DNA from: Trichopria drosophilae
Lineage: Eukaryota; Arthropoda; Insecta; Hymenoptera; Diapriidae
Assembly: GCA_030407085.1 (NCBI GenBank)
Contig: CM059584.1
Span: forward strand, 5,642,001 to 5,706,000
Length of the DNA stretch: 64,000 nucleotides
Reading direction: 5' to 3'
Each line of letters opens with the position of its first letter. The stretch's first letter is position 1. A model generated the notes under the pieces. The model was not told the origin of the DNA and made no database searches. It worked only from the letters and a program-made list of their open reading frames with translations. Positions 1-14,180 of this stretch are shown here, one piece after another. The translations under genes were made by a program, and so were the position numbers.

Positions 1-3000
1 TCGAGAAAGGCGTAGGGTTCTGGGCTAAATCTGGCATACGAACTGAGAACGAGCAAGCTTACGAACCGCACAATAACTCATACGTCACATAATTCAACGG
101 ACCCTTACCGTCACATAACCTAACCAAGTGCAAAGCGTAGAGCCTTTTAATGAACATACTTTTGCATGTAAGCCGCATATTCAAAGACATGCCTCGTATT
201 CACTTTTGAACTAAATCTCAAATCCAAGGTTAAGCAATTAAAATAAACGCGTTATTTTCCCAACTACATGTCAGAAAAGTTAATAAAATTTGTAATTTAC
301 AGTGCAAACATATTTTTAATTTTACAATGTATTTATTATTAAGTCAGTGCTAAGGACATCAATGGTAGATAAATATTAATAATAATTAATCTCATTAGAT
401 GCAGCATCACTATTTACTAATATTTCAACCAAATTGGTTGAATACATTCTAAATTAAATATGGCATGAAATTTCAAACTTCACTAGTTTATCGAAAGAAG
501 AATTTATTAAATTTAATTTTTAACTCCACTTATTTTGGATTTCAAAATTGATATTATATACAAAATTTTGACATGCCATAGTGTTCTTCTATTTCCCCTG
601 TAATAGCTGATATCACATTTTGTTGAACATATTTTAATAAGCAAAGTTTCTTTTGATCTTCCTTTGTAAGATGTTAGCCATGTTGACGATAATTTTACTA
701 CAATACCCTCCACTTTTATACCAATAGTTCACTGAGAGAAAAATTTAGTCATATTTATTGTCGTAGAAATAGTTGATAATCAAATGGTTATTTTCATCGT
801 TTATGTAGTAACAAGTACTACGAGATAGTTATTTGTACTACTCGAATGTAGCAGGACTAAATAAATAGTAGAAATTACTACATATTAGTAAAATGACAAG
901 TTATGTATCAATTTCGATTTTAACTTGATTACAAAAACAATTTTAATTAATAAAAATATATTTATTCCTTTTTTCGTCCAAACCATAAGTTTAATAATAG
1001 TTAATATATTTCGTCCGAAACATAAAGTCGGTTTCAAAACTCAAAATAATAAACATCCAACTGCAGAGATTAGCATAGAGTTGCGGTACATTCTAGCAAT
1101 TTGGCATTCAAAAGTATTGTAAATAAAAGTGAGTGAAAATTACTAGAGAGAGGGAAGATATATAAAAAAAATGGAATACGGTTCATTGAAATTCTGAAAG
1201 TGGGGCTTGGACGAGTACATCCATATTTTTTATAGTAAAATAATTGTAGTGTATTTTACATAATTCAAAACCTGTTTCTGATCGATAGAATTCTGATTTT
1301 TTTTTTTAAATTTTACCTATTTTTTCTTGACTAAAAATCGCTCTTTGTAATTATGCATCCAAAAGTTTTTTAAATTCTCGAATAAACTTTATTATGAATT
1401 ATTAAATTTTATTAAGGTGTAATTATTGGAATATCATTAGTATATCATTAAAAATTATAAATAATGTGTTTAAAAGTCCATATCATTTTTATTGCTCTTT
1501 AAATTATATTCAAAAATTAATATTAAATATATTATCGAATTTATCGCCTTTCGTATAACAGCAGGTTATATTTACGCGTAAAAATTACGATATCTTACTA
1601 TAGAAAATAGTAGAAATGACTTTTGATTAGTAATTTTAGACTGCATTTCTGTTAGTATAACCTCTTACTACAGATGACAGTTCATTTTACATGTTTTTAA
1701 TAATTTGACGATAATCAAAGATTTAGGACATAAAATTACTTTCATTTTAAAATTAAAAGAAAATATCTGACTGAATTTTTTTAGATGCTTATTAACAAAA
1801 ATTAAATTTTATTAACTGATATTACAAAAACAAATCTTATTTTTTTTCTAATATAGAAAATAGAAACAGCTTATTAGTTAATTTTCACCAAGACGTTCAC
1901 CTTGTAATATCACTATTTTAGCGTCTGCAAAATATAAATACAAACGTAAACACATAACCTATCTTGTATATAATTGTCTTGTTTAATATTGAAAATCGTC
2001 ATTTAATTGTTCTCGTCAAAGGCAGTACTGTGCTAAATTTTCGTTAATTTAACACTTTTTTTTCTGCCTAAGTTTTTATACAAATAATTTATTTATTATA
2101 TTTTATTCGCAGATTTTACTTGTTCTTATTCCATGGATTTTATGTTTATCGTTTACTTGTCAACATTTTGATTTTAAAGTAAGAAAAAAAAAACATTAAA
2201 TTATCGATTTCACTAGTTTAAACAAATATTTTTACATGTTATGGGGACCTACTTAAAAAATATTTTTTTATTATTTTGGTGTTATTATAATAAATCTGAA
2301 GAGGGTTAAAAAGTTGACCAAAACGTTCAAATCATAAAAGGTGACTTTCCACACTAGAACGAAAAACAAAAATTTACAAAAAAAAAATGGTAATGCAGTA
2401 CGTTATGCGAAAGTACATAATCGATTGTAAATCACTAACATTACCAAATTTTCGAACAACCGATGTTATTTATCATTATTTATTGGTGTTATAAAAACAC
2501 TAAGTAAACAAATTTACGTACATATTGTAAAAATGTTTTTGTTTAGAAATAAGTATGATTTTTATATACTCTTAAAAAAAATTGTGTATAATATCCAAAC
2601 AATATGTTGATTTCAATAATTTATAAAAGTCTTTAAAAAGTAGAACATTGTTACGCTTTCATATAAAAAATATTACAAGTCATCGAGAGCCCTAATACAA
2701 ATTTCACAGTTTAGTTCTATGAGGACGTTGGTTGTTACTGCATATTTTTGTGTACAAATGGATTTGGAATGTATACATTTTAAAATTTAGCTTTTTTAAA
2801 GTTAAACTTCTTTGCTTAATTCAGAAGCCCAGAATGATGGAATAAGAAACTAACATGATTAAGAAAACAAACATTCTTTTAGAATTTTTTGTTTTAGCAA
2901 AAAAGAGAGGGACAAGCATGAGAAATTCGATACCCCAGGAGCCCGGAACCTTCCGACTGCATGCCAGTCCAATGCTTAGTATGTTTAGAATTTTAATACA

Positions 3001-3425
3001 GAACGATTTTATTTCGGTTGAATTCGCTACTATGGGCCTATCACTAAATCTGCATTCACGACTTGCGCGAGCAATGAAAGTTGTCTTTATTATATTTTCA
3101 GTAGTACGGGAATTTTATTATAGTTTTATTTACTATAAGCTTTATTATAGAGGAAGGTGGCCTAAGTCTGATCTGTGCCTCTTTCAATAAGACAGTTCTA
3201 GTCTAGACAGTTTGAAATCTTACGTAAGTCGACAGTGTCACACATTTATTACAGAAAATATTGAAGAATCAAAATGGAGATATGATATAAAGTGATAGAA
3301 ATAGTTACACGAACAAAGTGATTAGTTTATTGTACCATTTAATTGGTTAGTAAATAATCAGTTCTTAATGGAACTAGTTACTTAATTGGACAACCAATTT
3401 TTTATTATGCGGAAAAAAAGATCCA
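1..3425. other. AT-rich non-coding DNA
   Basis: No gene recognised. Homopolymer T/A runs and GTAGTA-rich tracts (about 720-890 and 1590-1690) are the only patterns. A 111-codon ORF at 2855-3190 has no family features. Confidence 0.5.
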
Positions 3426-3430
3426 GCCTG

Positions 3431-3503
3431 GCTTCGTTGTGCTGTTACAACAATGCCATCAGGATTGACATCATCCTGACGATCCTCAAACAGCACAAAG
3501 CGA
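3431..3503 (+). ncRNA. miRNA-like nested hairpin
   Basis: TTGTGCTGTT (3437-3446) pairs with AACAGCACAA (3489-3498) and, inside, TCAGGAT (3459-3465) pairs with ATCCTGA (3473-3479) around a 7-base loop. The outer stem can extend by CG pairs at its base. Size (~70 nt) suits a microRNA precursor, but the central part has a large asymmetric bulge and the sequence matches no miRNA I know. Confidence 0.3.
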
Positions 3504-4834
3504 TTAAAACGTAAATCTGGAAATTAGCTTCCGAATCCGCAGACAAAAACTGACTTTTGAGTACTGAATTAACCAGGTGTATAAAATGCATTATGGGTTT
3601 GATAAATACACTTTGTTATCTTCATTTAGCATTATTTTAATTAGTATCGGGTTCATTCCATAAAAATTTAAGTTGTGGAATTATATATGAAAAATATTTG
3701 ACATTCGTTGACTTTATGGATGGTCCATAAATAAAATTTCATTGTGGCGTCTAAATACCAAAGTCACAGTTAGGCCATTGTAAGTTAACATAAATGTGTA
3801 AAAGCTCCCTGTTCATCAGCCTAAATGTTGGTCCCATGTGATGAAACGAATTTAGGTCTGAGTTGGGACACCATTTACATGTAATTCAAATGTTAACAAT
3901 ACACAAACAATTTTGGTTAAAAATATATTTTTTGTCCACCAAACCTTTCTTTTGCTATATAAATGATACGAGCATATTTCCAAAGCTAGATTGACAGTGC
4001 GAAATCCGTATGAGAAATGCCAGGCTTTGCCGAAAGTCGAGAAACGTGAGGTGACCATCAATTACCTGCTGAAATGACCAGTTCCAGTACAGTTTGTGCG
4101 ATTTGTCAACTAGAGAATTGCCGCAGGAAAGGAGCAGCCTACGAGGCAAACAGAGTTAAGAGGCGACGCGTTGACAAACAATCCAATTAACAATGAAACC
4201 GACGTAGAATCAAACAATTTAACGTTTAGTCCAACGTTTAATCTATTATTCACTTGAAGTATGTTTATAGTAAACACTATTGATAAAATATTGTCTTCAA
4301 ATATCGTCCAATTTTTGTTGAAATCTTTTCATTTTTTGTCTAATTTTGTTTAGGTTAGAAAAAATACAAAGGAATAGAGAACAGTTATCTCGATAGAATT
4401 TTGAAAATATTAGTATATTAACAAGTTTTATTTTAACAGTGCGAAATGCATAAAATTTTATTATTTAAATCATAGTTAGTCAATTTAAAGATGTAACTAG
4501 CTTACCATGCGACTAAAATGTAGCACCAAAAGTTAGATATTGTCTACAATTTGCGCTTAAATTGAGACGGTTGAGAATTTTTTGTTTAGATTATTTAGAC
4601 TAAAATGGAACCTCCATACACTGAAAAAAAATTCATTGCACAATAAATCGTACAACCGACAGTACAATGAATTATATTGTTTCAATGGATGAAGTATTTT
4701 ATTATTACTACAAAAAATTCTTTAAGTGTATATTGAATAGAAAGAATCTTTTATCAATATAATTAAAACGATGAAATTTTCATAAGAATAATATATTTCA
4801 TCTGTTGAAAGAATACATTTCATTGCGGCTATCG

Positions 4835-5001
4835 CCCCAGTAGAAAATCAATCCAGTTTTTGGCTAGTTTCTATTCTCTTTACATTTTTCTATTCAGTTT
4901 ACATTTTTCCCATGTTAAAGATATAGGGAAACTAGGCATTGTAAAAACTAATAGTTAATTAGTGTAATTAGTGTAAACAGCTAAACAGGTTTCTACCAGG
5001 G
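4835..5001. mobile_element. small CTGGTAG-type MITE
   Basis: CCCCAGTAGAAAATC at the left and GGTTTCTACCAGGG at the right are imperfect inverted ends of the CTGGTAGAAA type, about 165 bp apart. The internal sequence is AT-rich without coding potential. Confidence 0.5.
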
Positions 5002-5750
5002 TGGATGCAAGTTTCAATGAATCTTCTCTCATTGCAATAAAATAAATAATTACATTATCTACATGTTTTATGCATAATAAACTCCTCTTCGTACTTTTAT
5101 TTGAAATAGTTAAAACCATTATTGATAAATTAGATACTAAGTCATTCAGTGACGATTTTTACTAATTAAGAAGAAAATCTATTCATTCCAATTTTATCAT
5201 GAAATTTTTATTTTATTAATCAGTTTCTATAACCCAAGCGGAGGGAGAAGAAAAAAATAACTAATGAAAGGAATCCATCATTTTTTAAATGCACAAAGAC
5301 AATTCAGTATATGAATTGGCAATTGTATACTCAGTTCATAGACTCGAAATAAAGCCAACATCAATTACTTATCTTCGAATAATAGTTTTTAAGATTCCTG
5401 GACGCTGTCCAATGTCGATAGAATTATACTCTAAGCCATCTACTTTACATATCAAACCTATGATGTCATTTTCGTTTAAAGTGTAGAATTCTTTAGGTTT
5501 TGTTCTACCGTACATTAGTTTTAACATTTCAATTCTCAGTCCACATTTAACGGTAACGTAAAAATCCCATACATGATAATTTTCCATTAAATAGAAGGAT
5601 TTTCTCTGTTTACATTAATTAGATTGCCATATTGGAACCACCATTTTTTATTTTCAATTTCTGGACTCCGCTAAAACTAGAATAATCGCTTACAAAATCA
5701 AGAGCGTTCATAACATACCATACATTTTTTACCTAAAATGTCAAGGTTTC

Positions 5751-6370
5751 TTAACCCTTTATACGGAAAACAACTGAAATTTGTTATTCAGGGTTAAAAA
5801 TTAAAAATGGCGGATTCAATATGGCCGACCGAAATGTTAAAAGTTATTTTGTCGAAATGAAACTTGATACTTGTGGGTTTTCAGGTTTTCTAATTATGAA
5901 CCTGACCTTAAAAATTCGACATTTCTAATCCAAGATCGTGACCAAGATTTTAAATATTTATGGATACATCTAGAAGTATAGTATAGAAAGGTTTTGCTAC
6001 ATTTGCAAAGTTTTAAAAAGTAGGACCTAACCAGATCTCTCTGCCGAACTTGGAGATAAGAAGGAGGCGGTTGTGATCTTTGAAAGACTTTTTTATCGTC
6101 TTCAATTTTTTATTTTGGTTTTGAAGTTTCAAAATATGAGGGCAGTCTCGTAATCAGCGACCATGAAAATCCAAGAGGAAATTTTTAACATTTTGGAAGG
6201 CCTTCCGGAATCCGCCATTTTGATACTTCAAAATATGAGGTCAGATTCATAATGAACGACCTCGAGAATCCCCGAATTTCCAGTTTCATATGAACAAAGT
6301 ATCTTTTAATCTTGAATCTGCCGTTTTTCCAATTTCAAAATTTGAGTTCGGATTCATAATCAACGGCTCT
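5751..6370. repeat. degraded relative of foldback E
   Basis: The left end TTAACCCTTTATACGG is followed by CTGAAATTTGTTATTC and AAATTAAAAATGGCGGATTC. These match, in order, the inverted right end of the element at 29973-30949. The interior has inverted modules (CCGCCATTTTGATACTTC, AGATTCATAATGAACGACC). The right terminus was not found, so this is a truncated relic. Confidence 0.6.
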
Positions 6371-7610
6371 AAAAAAATGTGTACCAAAACATTCGTTATG
6401 CCTAAAAATTACCTAAATAACGACTTTTTTGTTATAAAGTTATTGATAATTGACAACATTCAGTGAACATTAAGTTACAAAAAAGAGTTGATAAATAAAA
6501 AAAAAACTACTTTGAATTCGCAAAAAAATTGTGATGCCACTATATCGCAAAAGTTTGAATTTCCCTATATTCACTATTTCTACAATTTATTTAAAGTAAA
6601 GAAAAGGATCGTACTATAATAAAACAGTAATAAATTTTTTACGTTTTTAGGCTGTTAGTATAGGAACAGTTCCCTCATCAATATTTCGCACGCATTGTGG
6701 TAGGTTTCTACAGGCTGAGTCTCTCGGGGTTTCATCTAAAGTTTTAGTGGCATTAACCCCAAAGAAGGCTCCTACAATGTAGTGACAGGACTAACGATTC
6801 AAACCTTCGAACCCCCCTTTTCGGAAAGCTTCGCAAACATTTCGTTAAATTGTATATTTTAGTGTTTAATTTGGCATATATGTCTAACTTGATTCATAAT
6901 AGGATTTTAAGTTATTATTATTAATCATGCGAAAAGTTAGCATGGTGAACTGAATATATATTTTATTATAATTAGATTATTATTATTAGCTTTATCAAGA
7001 ATCCAACACTGCATATATGAACATTCGCTTTTGATTTTCCAATTCTGCAGCGATCGATTTTTTGCAACTTTATGTGCGAAAAATCTTTCTACAGTGTTTG
7101 AAAAGTAATATACATATATTTAAGTATAATATAAATCTGTTTGAGTCTAATTAGCTAGGTTTGTTCATTTATGCTTGTCCAGGACGTAAATCGACTTTGT
7201 CACCATCAGGTTGGGTCAATCTGACCGCACACTAATCAAAATTAATTAGCTTATTGCCATATATCGTGAACATGTCTCCCGGATCTAATCAGCAACTAGA
7301 CGAAGTGTGTTTGTGTTTAACAGTGCTAAACTGAATTACATCTCCTACCACTTTTTAAAGTTATTAAACCAAATCGTATACAAAACTCATCTTATTCCCA
7401 TAACCCAATAAATGGGTTAAGATGATTTTAATGTATCGATATAAGGTTTTTATAGACCATTGAATATTATTATAATCTCGCAATTTGAAAATTCAAAATG
7501 ACGAATCAAAATTGCGAATATTGAACCGTCATTAAACATTATAATCACTTCAACTCTATTTCAACTATCTTTTCAGTATGCTTTAAGCTAATCTAAAATT
7601 ATTAAATTCG

Positions 7611-8335
7611 TTAAAATAGTTTTAATGTGTCCGCCATTTTGGATACACCATTTTGAATTTTTAGATTTCGGGATTAAAATAAGATTTAGTGGCTAACTCC
7701 GCATGTGGATACTTTCAAGGTATCTAGAATCATTAGTTGCAGTAAAATGGGTTTCATGGTTTTACAAGACCCGCCATTTTATATTCGGAATTCTATTAAT
7801 ATTTGCAATAAAAAATCTGAAAGTGAGTTTTACGTGCTTTTGGGACGTATACTTCTCAAAATAAAACATTTTATTGTCGTTTTGGTTGCATGTTCCATGA
7901 AAAAATGGATTTAGGCGCCATATTGGACTTTCTAACAGAACACAACTTTTTTGAAAGCGCTTGACCAGACGAACATTTTAGGTTCTCAAACGTCTTGATA
8001 GGATAATCCAAACTTTGGGTACACTGATGATCCTGTTGATGCTCAATACACATCGTTATAAGATTTTCAACATTCAAAATGGCGAATCCATTATAGCCGA
8101 TAAAAAATTAGAAACATTTGCATATTATCATAACCATCACTACTTAGGGTTTCTGGTGACTCTGAATGTGAATATAGTGATGGAGTCTCCAAATACAAAA
8201 TGGTTAATCGAATACGGACCAAAATTGGAAAAGTTGGTAAGTCGATATAAAAATCAGTACTGGAGTGTTTTTGTAGTACTGGATGAAAATGTGATATCAG
8301 ATTTTCAAAATTCGAAACGGTGGATCACATAAAAA
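7611..8335. repeat. old fragments of the same CGCCATTTTG repeat family
   Basis: Scattered modules such as GTCCGCCATTTTGGATAC, GACCCGCCATTTTATATTC and CAAAATGGCGAATCCATTAT recall the units of foldback E. Divergence is high and no ends are visible. The 105-codon ORF at 8015-8332 lies wholly inside and is not considered a gene. Confidence 0.4.
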
Positions 8336-8880
8336 AAAGTGTCATGCGTCTTCGCGAAAGCAACTGGTGGTAATATTACTAACTAACAAGTATAGATTTA
8401 TTCTGGTTAAACTATTTTAATCTCTATTAACACAGTAGTACAAGCACTATGCCATCTCTAGTCCCTCTGGGAAATATTCTATACCAAAATATTGCAAAAC
8501 ATACTTTAACAAATTTCCTGTCAATTTCCTGTTCAAGTAGTCATATTATTTATTAAAGTTGTATAATTACATAGCCGCAAACAATGCACCTATGTCAATA
8601 ATACATTTGAAAATATACCTTTAGTTTAGAAATAACTTGAAATTACTTCTGCGAATAATTAAGGACAGCACATTAATTATTATTATCAAATCTACACATG
8701 CAAATGTAAAATTCTGTTACAAAACTATGATTATCCTCCGACACGTATTTCCATTATTTAAATGAACATAACTTGATTTTTTACAAACGCTTTGGGGTTG
8801 ATAAGATAAAGCTAATTTACACGCAAAATAAATATATAATGCAATACCGTAATGACGGTACACGTAAATACGTCTAATAA

Positions 8881-9720
8881 GTATAATGAGTCGGCAATTA
8901 TTACAGAGTGTTCAAAGCGGTCGTATTTCCAACCGTAGAATTATAATTTAGTAACGGACGGAGCAGGGAGGCATTAGTATTCCCTTTTAAGACGAAAAAT
9001 CGATGGCTGTATCGGTATAAATAAGTACATATATTAATATGCACGACTAAGGGTAGGTAAGTGGAGCGCAAACGTGCGCGACGTATTTGGTCGGGATCGA
9101 TCGTGGAAAATCGTCCACCGCGACCAAAAACCGATTTTTTAATTCCGGGGATATTTTGAAAATAGGGTTTTTTTGGTATATTTCGATACGAGTTATTGGT
9201 AGTGAAGTGGTGACAAGGGCTTTGGTGACTTGTAGGGCGCAGGCTCGAAAGGTAGGAGTACACGATATCTGAAAACGAATGCTGCTGGATAAGTGTATTC
9301 CCGTGTAGGGGGTGCAGGGTCGGTAAGTGTAACTCAGTTGACCTCTCGTGACTTCATGGACTTACGTGGGGCACATTATCTTGGATCATTCAATTTCTCA
9401 TACTTTCTCTCCCGCTGCAAGAGGATCGGATCGTCGCTCGACTTATTTTGAGGGTAAAAACGATCGATGGAACTGCTCGGTAAAAAAACGAGGAAGAAGA
9501 AATGAGATTTGCAATGAGATATCTGCATAAAAATGGGCGATAGCTTGACAGCCGGAGGATCGATATTTTATTCGGAAATGCACGAGATTATCCGTAAAAC
9601 CGGGTGATATTTATTCATGGCGCCATAACATTTCATTATTGTACTGTTTATTTTGCCATCAGAGATATCTATCGCGCTAGAAAATGCCATTCGATGTTAA
9701 ATTACTAGCATGCGTGTAAC
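8881..9720. promoter_or_regulatory. CpG-richer non-coding island
   Basis: GC-richer than its flanks with repeated GATCG (GGGATCGATCGTGG, AGGATCGGATCGTCGC, AACGATCGATGG, GGAGGATCGATATT). Short ORFs on both strands (8901-9263, 9087-9272, 9348-9530) look accidental. Such islands in AT-rich insect DNA are often conserved regulatory sequence, which is only an inference here. Confidence 0.25.
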
Positions 9721-12180
9721 AATAAATTATTAACATTCCTGCAGAAACGAACGTAAATAAAATTGAATAATTGTAGGTATAGATTAGTCACGAATTGTCG
9801 ATCTTTGCATTGCTACTGATATCCAGTTTTATTGTTATTTTTAATATTCATCAACTTTTTCTGAAATTTATTATACTTTTAGAGGAAATATGGTTGTCGC
9901 CTTCACTTCTTACTTTGCAAGTATAAATATGATGTTGGAAATTATTTTAGTAAATGAATTACAAGAAATTTAGCATAATTCTTATTTGAATCCACTTTTA
10001 CCACTTTTTTTATTTATATTTTTTTTTTTATTTTTTAATATTTATATTTATTACTTTATTAGTATTTAAACTTAATATATAAAATAAAAAACATACACGG
10101 AAGGTGAAATATAGGATTTATAATCTTCAATTCCTACTGATGGTAATTTCACTATTTACATGATCTGTAGATCACAAGACACATTTTTTCTAGTAAAGCT
10201 TTATGAAAATTATTATGTACAGTAAATTAAAATTGTACTAATTATTGTACTAAAAATTCAGAAAAAATTCTAAAAAGAAATTTTAAAATGAAAACATTTC
10301 TGCCAAATCGGACTATAAATATGCTCTGAAAGAATGGTCAAAAGCCTCAAAAAAGGCTGAAACGTGAGTAATGAATATTATTGTTACCCACTCCTTGATT
10401 TGTCTAAAAAAATTTCCTGATTCTCCCAATTTATTATAAATTAAGTTTTTTTTTTAATAGAAAATGAACTCCAGTTTCTCAAGTTCTGAAATAAAAATAA
10501 AACTTATTATAAATCAAATTGTATATCTTTTCGAGCTATACGACGTTGCAATTGGTCAATAACAAATACGCAAACAAATCGTACAAAAGGAGTTAGAAGT
10601 AAAATACTTAAAAATCAAAAATAAAACAATATAACTTTTCTGTTACTTACTTTGAATAGTTAATTACTTTTCAAATACACGAAAATTATAGGACCAATAC
10701 TAAGTTACCTTACGATTAATTTAAGCTATTTACAACATTTTATTCAAATATATTGTATTAAAAATTGCGATTACTAGAGCATTAACAATCACGTTTAAAA
10801 AAACACATATTTTCTCGATGTTTTGAGACATTCTGAGTTGCTAAATATCGACAGGCACTTTTTAACTAACACAAAGCTTTCTTTGTGAGGGAAACAAAAC
10901 GACCTGCACAACAACGAAACAAAAACACCATTTGTATAATAATTTTGGAAAAATTCTTTTCTTAACTTATTTTGAAAAAGTATGACGTGTGTTCCATTCT
11001 TAGCACATTTGGTTCAACCATTGTGTAATTTTTACCTGTTAATTGCGTTTCCGGCAACATCGATAAGTATATTAAGAATCATTTGAATTAAATTATCTAT
11101 ACAAGATATATATAAACTATTATAAAACATGACATATTTCCTGATCCTTAAAAACCTCAATAGAATAAAGATTTTATAAATTACCCTATTTAAGAAATGG
11201 AAGAAGTGTAAATACTCCTCAGAAAATCGTTTAAAGCTCATTTTATTTATCAAATAAGAAAATAATTTACGAAAATTTAAGAAATCTAACTTCAACCGAA
11301 TATTCCTGTGTTAAGTTTTTAGATTTTTAAAAGTTTTGATATTGGATTTTGTTCGTTGTAATTACAAACAACCTTAAGGTTTATTTTCAAATGGTCGTAA
11401 ACAAATTTGTTATTATTTTTCAAAATTTACAGCATATTTAATTGTATTTATATTAAATCTTGTACTTTATATACTTGTAATATAATTTAATAATTTAAAT
11501 CTTGCATCATATATATATATAAATTGCATAGATTATTTTAATAATTATATACTTTCTAAATATGTAGTCCATTAAATTCACCAATTCCTTTAAAAGTCAT
11601 TTTTATAACCATTGCTTCAAATTCGCCGAAGTACATTACGAACTTATTAAAATGAATGCCGATATTTAATAAATATTTTTATTTGAAAAAATTACACCAT
11701 ATTTCGGGCATGAAAAGGTAAGGCTCCTCCAAATTAGGTAACAAAATTTATTTTTTTGGGCGAGAAAAAAATTGAAATCAATGAAAAAAACGTTTTTTTT
11801 TAATTATCTCAAAAATTACGTGAAAAACTATATGTACAAAAGTCGTAGATCTATTTAATATCTACATTATTTTTCGGTTGGTCAACTTTCGCCGGAATTA
11901 AAAATTACTAAAAAGTTCTACTTCTTCTTTTACTTTTTCGCAATTGTTTAAAAAAGAACCGTATGAAATATTAGAATTTTGGTTTTGTTACATTCATATG
12001 ATGGCAAATTATCTATTCCAGCTAGAAAAATTCATATGCATAACACTCGCAATTGAAAGTGGTTCAGCCACACCGTAAATTACTCATTTTTATACGACTT
12101 TAATTAATGTACAATTCCTTGTTAAAAAAAACTGATTATCAATAACGCAAGAAGCCAAAACATCTGCCGTAAAGAAATAA
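9721..12180. other. AT-rich non-coding DNA
   Basis: No gene, RNA or repeat with clear ends seen. The 87-codon minus ORF at 11032-11295 is low-complexity. Confidence 0.5.
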
Positions 12181-12184
12181 CCTC

Positions 12185-12315
12185 AAACCACAAGTGTCTT
12201 TGGTCCTGGTCTTGTCTATCAATCGGAAAAATGAAAATTTACGACTGGCCCAGGTGCCGCTGAAGATTCGACCCTGGGACCCCCTACTTGCACGCAGGTG
12301 CTCTAACTAGTACAG
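12185..12315 (-). repeat. tRNA-derived SINE-like fragment
   Basis: On the minus strand GTTAGAGCACCTGCGTGCAA followed by GGGGGTCCCAGGGTCGAATC resembles the second half of a D arm, an anticodon arm and a T arm with a B box lacking one T. It is followed by CACCTGGGCCAGTCG and a non-tRNA tail. The acceptor stem cannot be formed, so it is not a functional tRNA. A tRNA-headed SINE remnant is the best explanation. Confidence 0.45.
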
Positions 12316-13782
12316 AATATTGTATTTGGAATGTTAGTATCTCGAACGTCAATTTACGTACGGATTTTCAATATTCAAAAAAGGTTCTAAAAAGACTTTT
12401 TTTAATTTTTACTAAGTGTAATGCAAATTGAAATTTATTCTAAAATTGTCAATCTAGAATGTCAGGAATTAATGCATATTTGCAATGTATCTGCGTGCAT
12501 GATAGCAAAAGGTTGAGTGCGCTATAATAATATGCAATTTCTTTAGAAATTAGGTTTGAAAATTAAAGTCGTGCCCAAGTAGCAAGCGGTGTTATTTGAT
12601 CAAGTCAGAATGCTCTAGTCAAATAAAATTATAAATATAAAGTGCTCTGTATATCAAATAGTATAAAAAATATAAGTCCTTTTTTAAAAAGAATGTATGC
12701 TGAAGGAAGTTAATTAAGAGGAAATTTGTTAACTCGGGGATTTTTGGTATCGCTGATTAAAAACCTGTCTCAAATTGACAAATTTCAAAATATCGGTTCT
12801 AAGATAGCGGAATGTTACTAAATTTGAATCTTTTCTATTCAAATTTGAAATCTGAGAAATCTGACAAGAATTGTCGAATATCACGAAAGTAAAAAGCTTT
12901 TTCTTCGATTTTTAAACATTTGTTTCTGTTCTTTATGTATTTTTTTTAATTATTGTTTTTAACGTGCTTTTTTTAATTTTTAAAATTATTTTGTACAAAT
13001 TCAAGGTATAATACTTTACTGGTTTTTTAAATCTAGGTTTGAAATCTGACATTAATTCAACATCAGGGATCAAAACCCCCGCGTAATAAATGAACGTCAA
13101 GCCAATTACGTCGAGTTTTGAAATATCGACTGCTATAAAACAGTTAAAGTAACACAAGTTTCAAAACAAATCTTCACAAACTAGTCCAAAAAAGGCTATT
13201 TTGTTCGTTATAAATGTTACGTTAAGAAAGTATTTTTCTTTTCAATTTTTCGCAGATTTTAAAAGAGCGAGTTAAAATACATGAGAAGTGGTTCTGGGAC
13301 AATTTTTGACATTTCTAGTAGAAAAAAAAATTAACGTTGATAATAGATAAAAAAAAAGTGTCCCAAATTTCAATCGAAATTTCAATCGAAGGTACTCATA
13401 ATCCATTCGTGAAACCTTATTTTCAGTCTAAAGAAATTGTCATTTCTTTATAGTGGCTAATCTACTCCTTAGTAATTGTGATATTAGTGTATATACCCTG
13501 GTAGAAAATCTGAACAGTTTTATACACAGTTTTATACACAGTTTTATACACACAACCCAGAAACCAGCCAATTTTACTGTTAAAAATTTGCTTCCTAACT
13601 TCTAGAAAGAAATTGGTTGACAAATTGCCAGTTAATACCCATTTTAAACCAGACTAGCATCAACCTATCTAGATTTTGCCCAGTTTAACTGCCTTATATT
13701 AAATCGATCTTACCTCAATAATAATCTACACAGTTTGGATTAAAAATATATCGCGAATATTATAACAAATGGTCCTCTCTCT

Positions 13783-13792
13783 GTATACATAC

Positions 13793-13841
<49 letters not shown>
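13783..13841. repeat. AT then AG microsatellite in the left foldback arm
   Basis: A run of AT dinucleotides is followed by about 15 AG units. It occupies the inner end of the left arm and mirrors a shorter tract at 14297-14335 in the right arm. Confidence 0.9.
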
Positions 13842-13844
<3 letters not shown>

Positions 13845-14036
13845 GATAATTCGAAACCATGTACAAGTCGTGAACGTGTCCAAAAACATCGCAATATTGA
13901 TAAAATAAAAAAAAAAATTAAAACGCTTACAGATTTCGGTCAAGATTTTGAGTCTAAAAACTGGCCAATTTTTACCCGGTTTTCTACAATAACAATGCGA
14001 AAACCTACATAAACCAGTCAACTATCGAGCATAATC

Positions 14037-14180
14037 TCGTAGAAAATGGCTAGATTCTGGGCAAATGGGCGTTACATTACTGCAGGAAAGCCAGCTAGAA
14101 ATGTTGGCCAAAAACTGCGCAGAAAACAACAAGATTGGTCATAAACCAGCCAAAAAATGCTCCCTTTTTCTACCAGGGTA
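14037..14180. mobile_element. small CTGGTAG-type MITE nested in the loop
   Basis: GTAGAAAATGGCTAG on the left and CCAGCC ... TTTTTCTACCAGGG on the right form inverted ends of the same type as the enclosing element. The left end is degraded. Confidence 0.5.

Noticed and set aside
2855..3190. 111-codon ORF
   Set aside because: No family motif, ends in hydrophobic low-complexity sequence, and no promoter or polyadenylation context recognised.
8015..8332. 105-codon ORF
   Set aside because: Lies in degraded CGCCATTTTG repeats, no domain, no splice context.
8901..9263. 120-codon minus-strand ORF in the GC-richer island
   Set aside because: Another ORF overlaps on the plus strand; composition reflects raised GC. 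No domain seen.
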